Assembly (NCBI GenBank): GCA_964394975.1
Contig: CAYMZR010000001.1
Location: forward strand, 34,604 to 98,603
Direction: 5' to 3'
Origin: UBA11996 sp964394975
GTDB taxonomy: Bacteria > Chloroflexota > Dehalococcoidia > Lucifugimonadales > UBA826
DNA: 64,000 nucleotides
This document shows positions 61,301 through 64,000 of this stretch, in pieces (within the stretch, counting starts at the first letter, position 1; every line of letters starts with the position of its first letter). The translations under genes and the position numbers were made by a program. The notes beneath the pieces were generated by a model. That model was not told the DNA's origin and ran no database searches. It was given only the letters and a program-made list of their open reading frames with translations.

Positions 61301-61708
61301 TTATTTAACTACCTTCCACTCCGGGATCTTTTGCCCATTAGAACTCTCTTCAAACACGACCTCAACAGTTGCGCCCACAGGAACATCGTCTACAGGAACA
61401 CCTGGTAAATGAGAGTACATTTGAATACCAGGATCATCATCAAGCATAATCACTGCCACATTAAACGGCTGATCATCTTGAAGAAGTCTTATTGGACAAT
61501 CGTGCACAACTCCGTAGTTGTATATGCGACCCGTTCCGCTCATCTCCTTCCATTCAAGATTATCTCCAGATCTACATTGCCCGCAGTCTTCTGTAGGAGG
61601 ATGCTGAAGACGATCACATCTAGAACAGTTCTGAATAACCAATTTGGATTCATTTGCCGCTAACCAGAATGGAGCGGTGAAATCATCCGGAATAACCCCT
61701 TGTTTCAC
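61301..61708 (-). CDS. DUF35 zinc-ribbon/OB-fold protein (thiolase partner)
   Basis: A 135-residue Zn-ribbon/OB-fold protein. Seen: IQNCSRCDRLQHPPTEDCGQCRSG (four Cys ribbon), WKEMSGTGRIYNYGVVHDCP and an OB fold ending VPVGATVEVVFEESSNGQKIPEWK. In thiolase and HMG-CoA synthase complexes such proteins bridge subunits and hold CoA intermediates. It lies immediately before the thiolase gene on the minus strand and after the CoA transferases, suggesting a cluster acting on CoA esters. Confidence 0.88.
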   Translation of the reverse strand: MKQGVIPDDFTAPFWLAANESKLVIQNCSRCDRLQHPPTEDCGQCRSGDNLEWKEMSGTGRIYNYGVVHDCPIRLLQDDQPFNVAVIMLDDDPGIQMYSHLPGVPVDDVPVGATVEVVFEESSNGQKIPEWKVVK

Positions 61709-61784
61709 TTAGAATCTCCTTTTAACTTCCCCTTTGACGACATATTAACACCATCTAGAATAGGTAAATTTTTGGCTTTAACGT

Positions 61785-63098
61785 TTACTGAAGGGAAATG
61801 ACCCCCTTTGCCTCCAAGGATTTCAGATCTGAGTCTGAATATCCGACATCATTTGAGAGTATTGACCTTGTATGCTCTCCTACCAGCGGCGCCCTGAAAG
61901 CCTCCCAGGGTGACTCGGTGAATCTATATGGTCTACCCACGTATTTGATACTGACACCTTCACCCATCTCTGGATGAGCTATATCTACAAACATTTCCCG
62001 ATCTTCAGCAAAGTGAGGGTCATGCAAATTTTCTTCTGGTGACCTTACTTGACCCCATGGAAATTTCAATTTTTGAGCACCTCTGTAAATATCTTCAGAT
62101 GTCTGCGAAGCAATAAATCTTCGAACCACTTCGAAAGCGTGATCAGAATCTGTAGTGTCAGTCGCAGCCCGCATACCTCTACTACCACCTCTAGCCATAT
62201 CCCTATACCTTTCTTCCTGTAAATCTTCAGCCATCCCAGCTTCCGCCATCCAACCCACTAAAGACAGCCAGGAATGAAGATTATTGAATATTTGAAATAC
62301 TATCAAATATTTCCCATCTGCCGTTTTACATAATGTTTTCGGAGTAGGAGTAGTTGAGTGATGCCTGCCAGTCTGCCTGAAAACATTTTCCCCTTCATAA
62401 AGATAGGTGGGAAGAGCATGTTCACTTGTTGAATTACATGCTTCATGAGCTGATGCGTCTATATATTGACCTTTCCCTGAAAAATGTCTGTTGAATAATG
62501 CTGCTAGAGTCCCAATTAAACCGTAATGAGAGGCAATCTTATTTCCGTGATCCCCACTAGGCCTTATGGGTGGACTACCTGGCAAATCATCATAGCCACA
62601 GGAATGCATAATTCCACCCATAGCCAATGCCACCAAGTCGGTAGACTTGTAGTTACGATAAGGTCCATCCTGTCCAAATGCCGTCAATGATGTCATGACT
62701 AATTGTTCATTCCCTGCAGATAATTCTTCATAACTCAGACCCATTGAAGGTAGGTACCCAGGTTCAAAATCTTCCAGTAGCACATCTGCATTTTTAACAA
62801 GATACTTGATAATTTCTTGACCTTCAGGTGTTTCAATATTTATTTCTAGACTTTCTTTAGAAGTGTTATGGGCCCAGAAAAATAAACTGCGATCGGGATG
62901 TGGTTCGTCATGCATAAATGGGCCTACCTGACGTTCCAGGGCCCCTCCCAGAGGTTCTATTTTTATGACTCTAGCTCCCATATCACCCATAAGTTTACCC
63001 ATGAAGTGGCCCCGAGCACTACACAATTCAATAACCGTTATACCTTCAAGAGCCCCCCCGGCTCTATCCGTGCGTGATTGTTCAGAATGCCCAATCAT
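61785..63098 (-). CDS. CaiB/BaiF-family (type III) CoA transferase
   Basis: A 437-residue type III CoA transferase. Seen: LEGITVIELCSARGHFMGKLMGDMGARVIKIEP, ADVLLEDFEPGYLPSMGLSYEEL, MTSLTAFGQDGPYRNYKSTDLVALAMGG with the likely catalytic Asp in STDLVA, RPSGDHGNKIASHYGLIGTLAALFNRHFSGKGQYIDAS, and LVGEHTRSILSNDVGYSD. Its ATG overlaps the stop of the upstream CoA transferase as ATGA (63098-63095), so the two are translationally coupled and may form a heteromer. Substrate unknown; oxalate/formyl-CoA is one option given oxc nearby. Confidence 0.92.
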   Translation of the reverse strand: MIGHSEQSRTDRAGGALEGITVIELCSARGHFMGKLMGDMGARVIKIEPLGGALERQVGPFMHDEPHPDRSLFFWAHNTSKESLEINIETPEGQEIIKYLVKNADVLLEDFEPGYLPSMGLSYEELSAGNEQLVMTSLTAFGQDGPYRNYKSTDLVALAMGGIMHSCGYDDLPGSPPIRPSGDHGNKIASHYGLIGTLAALFNRHFSGKGQYIDASAHEACNSTSEHALPTYLYEGENVFRQTGRHHSTTPTPKTLCKTADGKYLIVFQIFNNLHSWLSLVGWMAEAGMAEDLQEERYRDMARGGSRGMRAATDTTDSDHAFEVVRRFIASQTSEDIYRGAQKLKFPWGQVRSPEENLHDPHFAEDREMFVDIAHPEMGEGVSIKYVGRPYRFTESPWEAFRAPLVGEHTRSILSNDVGYSDSDLKSLEAKGVISLQ

Positions 63099-64000
63099 GC
63101 TATCCCCTCCTCAAAAAAAGTGGCTAACTCCTCTGGAGTAACACCCAGTAGCTCTGTGTATATCTCGGCTGAATGCTCACCAAGCAAAGGAGGAGGCCTA
63201 TCAAGACTCCAAGGTGTGTCTGACATTTTCATGGGTATCGATTCCACCTTAGCCGTACCAAGTTCTTCGTGCGGAATTTCGGCGATGAAATTTCTATGCT
63301 TCAACTGGGGATCTTTTTCCACTCTTTCCATGGGGGTCTGGACAGCACCTGCAGGTACTCCGGACTCTTGAAGTATTTCAAATACTTCATGGGGGGTATG
63401 GCCAGAGGTCCATTGACTTATCAATTCATCAAGGGCATCTTGATTTTCAAATCTAGATTGCATGGTTCCGAAGCGTTCTTCGCTAGTCCACGAAAGCTTT
63501 CCAACGGCTTTTACGAAACTTTCCCATTCTTCTTCGGTAGACACGGCTATAACACACCACCTGTCCTCGCCTTTGCAAGGAAAAGTGTTATGTGGAGCTA
63601 TACCTCGTTCTGGAGCTCTATTACCTGGTGGCATTCCATCTCTTCGGAAAGGGCGGTTATTTACTGTGTAATCTAGAATTGCAGTACCAGTAAGCCCGAT
63701 TCCACTTTCCACCTGAGAAAGATCAAGGTGCTGGCCTTTTCCTGTTTTGTTTCGATGGATTAATGCCATCATTATGGCAATCGTTCCGTAAAACCCTCCA
63801 GTGTGATCCATATATGAAAAACCCCAACCTGCCGATTCTTCCCCTGGCGATCCGGACATATAAGTCAATCCGGAGAGGGCCTGCGCAGTCGGACCCCAGG
63901 TAACAAAGTCGCGATCCCTGCCACTATGACCAAACCCTGACATACTGCAGTAAATTATTTTTGGATTTATCTTCTTTTGTTCTTCATATCCCAATCCCCA
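63095..64000 (-). CDS. CaiB/BaiF-family CoA transferase, 5' end outside window
   Basis: The C-terminal 300 residues of a second type III CoA transferase. Translation is open through the right edge; the ATG near 63994 is internal, since about 110 residues normally precede NPKIIYCSMSGFGHSG. Seen: WGPTAQALSGLTYMSG, YMDHTGGFYGTIAIMMALIHRNKTGKGQHLDLSQVESG, GIAPHNTFPCKGEDRWCVIAV and LLGEHSAEIYTELLGVTPEE. The usual D of the active-site segment falls near RDFVTWGP. It overlaps the next CoA transferase by four bases. Confidence 0.92.
   Translation of the reverse strand, partial: WGLGYEEQKKINPKIIYCSMSGFGHSGRDRDFVTWGPTAQALSGLTYMSGSPGEESAGWGFSYMDHTGGFYGTIAIMMALIHRNKTGKGQHLDLSQVESGIGLTGTAILDYTVNNRPFRRDGMPPGNRAPERGIAPHNTFPCKGEDRWCVIAVSTEEEWESFVKAVGKLSWTSEERFGTMQSRFENQDALDELISQWTSGHTPHEVFEILQESGVPAGAVQTPMERVEKDPQLKHRNFIAEIPHEELGTAKVESIPMKMSDTPWSLDRPPPLLGEHSAEIYTELLGVTPEELATFFEEGIA

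Overview
The window is a stretch of AT-rich bacterial chromosome from a metagenome-style scaffold: two runs of exactly 100 N mark assembly gaps. Gene content suggests a marine SAR202-like member of the Chloroflexota. There are six paralogous enolase-superfamily (mandelate racemase/MLE type) genes, three CaiB/BaiF CoA transferases, a luciferase-like oxidoreductase, several amidohydrolases, many small FMN split-barrel and carboxymuconolactone-decarboxylase proteins, tRNA genes with an encoded CCA, and a large Ser/Thr kinase. No rRNA or other phylogenetic marker is present, so the taxonomy is inference.

Layout. 1-3.7 kb: minus-strand 5-oxoprolinase genes pxpA-pxpB-pxpC (pxpC cut by the left edge) below a ManD/RspA-like dehydratase and tRNA-Gly(CCC). 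3.9-9.6 kb: Lin0512-family protein, cupin, a zinc-binding orphan, tRNA-Ile(GAT), a CMD protein, two more enolase-superfamily genes, and a lipoprotein containing a perfect 419-bp internal duplication. 9.6-13.1 kb: thiL, a Cys/His-rich small protein coupled to it, an acyl-CoA ligase and a pentapeptide-repeat protein. 13.2-21.6 kb: a 1454-residue transmembrane kinase with a long modular outer region, then a 1282-residue zinc-ribbon membrane protein with about 32 helices. 21.6-26.6 kb: an enolase-superfamily gene, phosphoesterase, acyl-CoA dehydrogenase and LLM oxidoreductase, and a methyltransferase.

26.6-29.1 kb holds the most interesting element. A metY-metA operon for homocysteine synthesis by direct sulfhydrylation is preceded by an apparently complete transcription attenuator: a good promoter, a short ORF ending in a dense run of Met and Cys codons, a GC-rich antiterminator and an intrinsic terminator. 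This looks like a ribosome-stalling sensor of methionine and/or cysteine supply. 29.2-31.7 kb: two secreted or lipid-anchored proteins built from recent tandem repeats, each broken by an assembly gap.

31.8-64 kb is mostly catabolic and accessory: aldo/keto reductase, CoA transferase, MFS transporter, Qnr-like pentapeptide protein, D-aminoacylase, HpcH/HpaI aldolase, GMC oxidoreductase, two tandem enolase-superfamily genes, a homocysteine methyltransferase-like protein, S9 peptidase, nucleoside hydrolase, YHYH lipoprotein, SMP-30-like protein, an orphan E1-alpha, an Atz/Trz amidohydrolase, alanine dehydrogenase-like protein, and finally oxalyl-CoA decarboxylase, thiolase, OB-fold protein and two CoA transferases. 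The set fits a heterotroph processing diverse acids, amides and acyl-CoA esters. Several paralogs lack canonical catalytic residues, which suggests divergence to other reactions.
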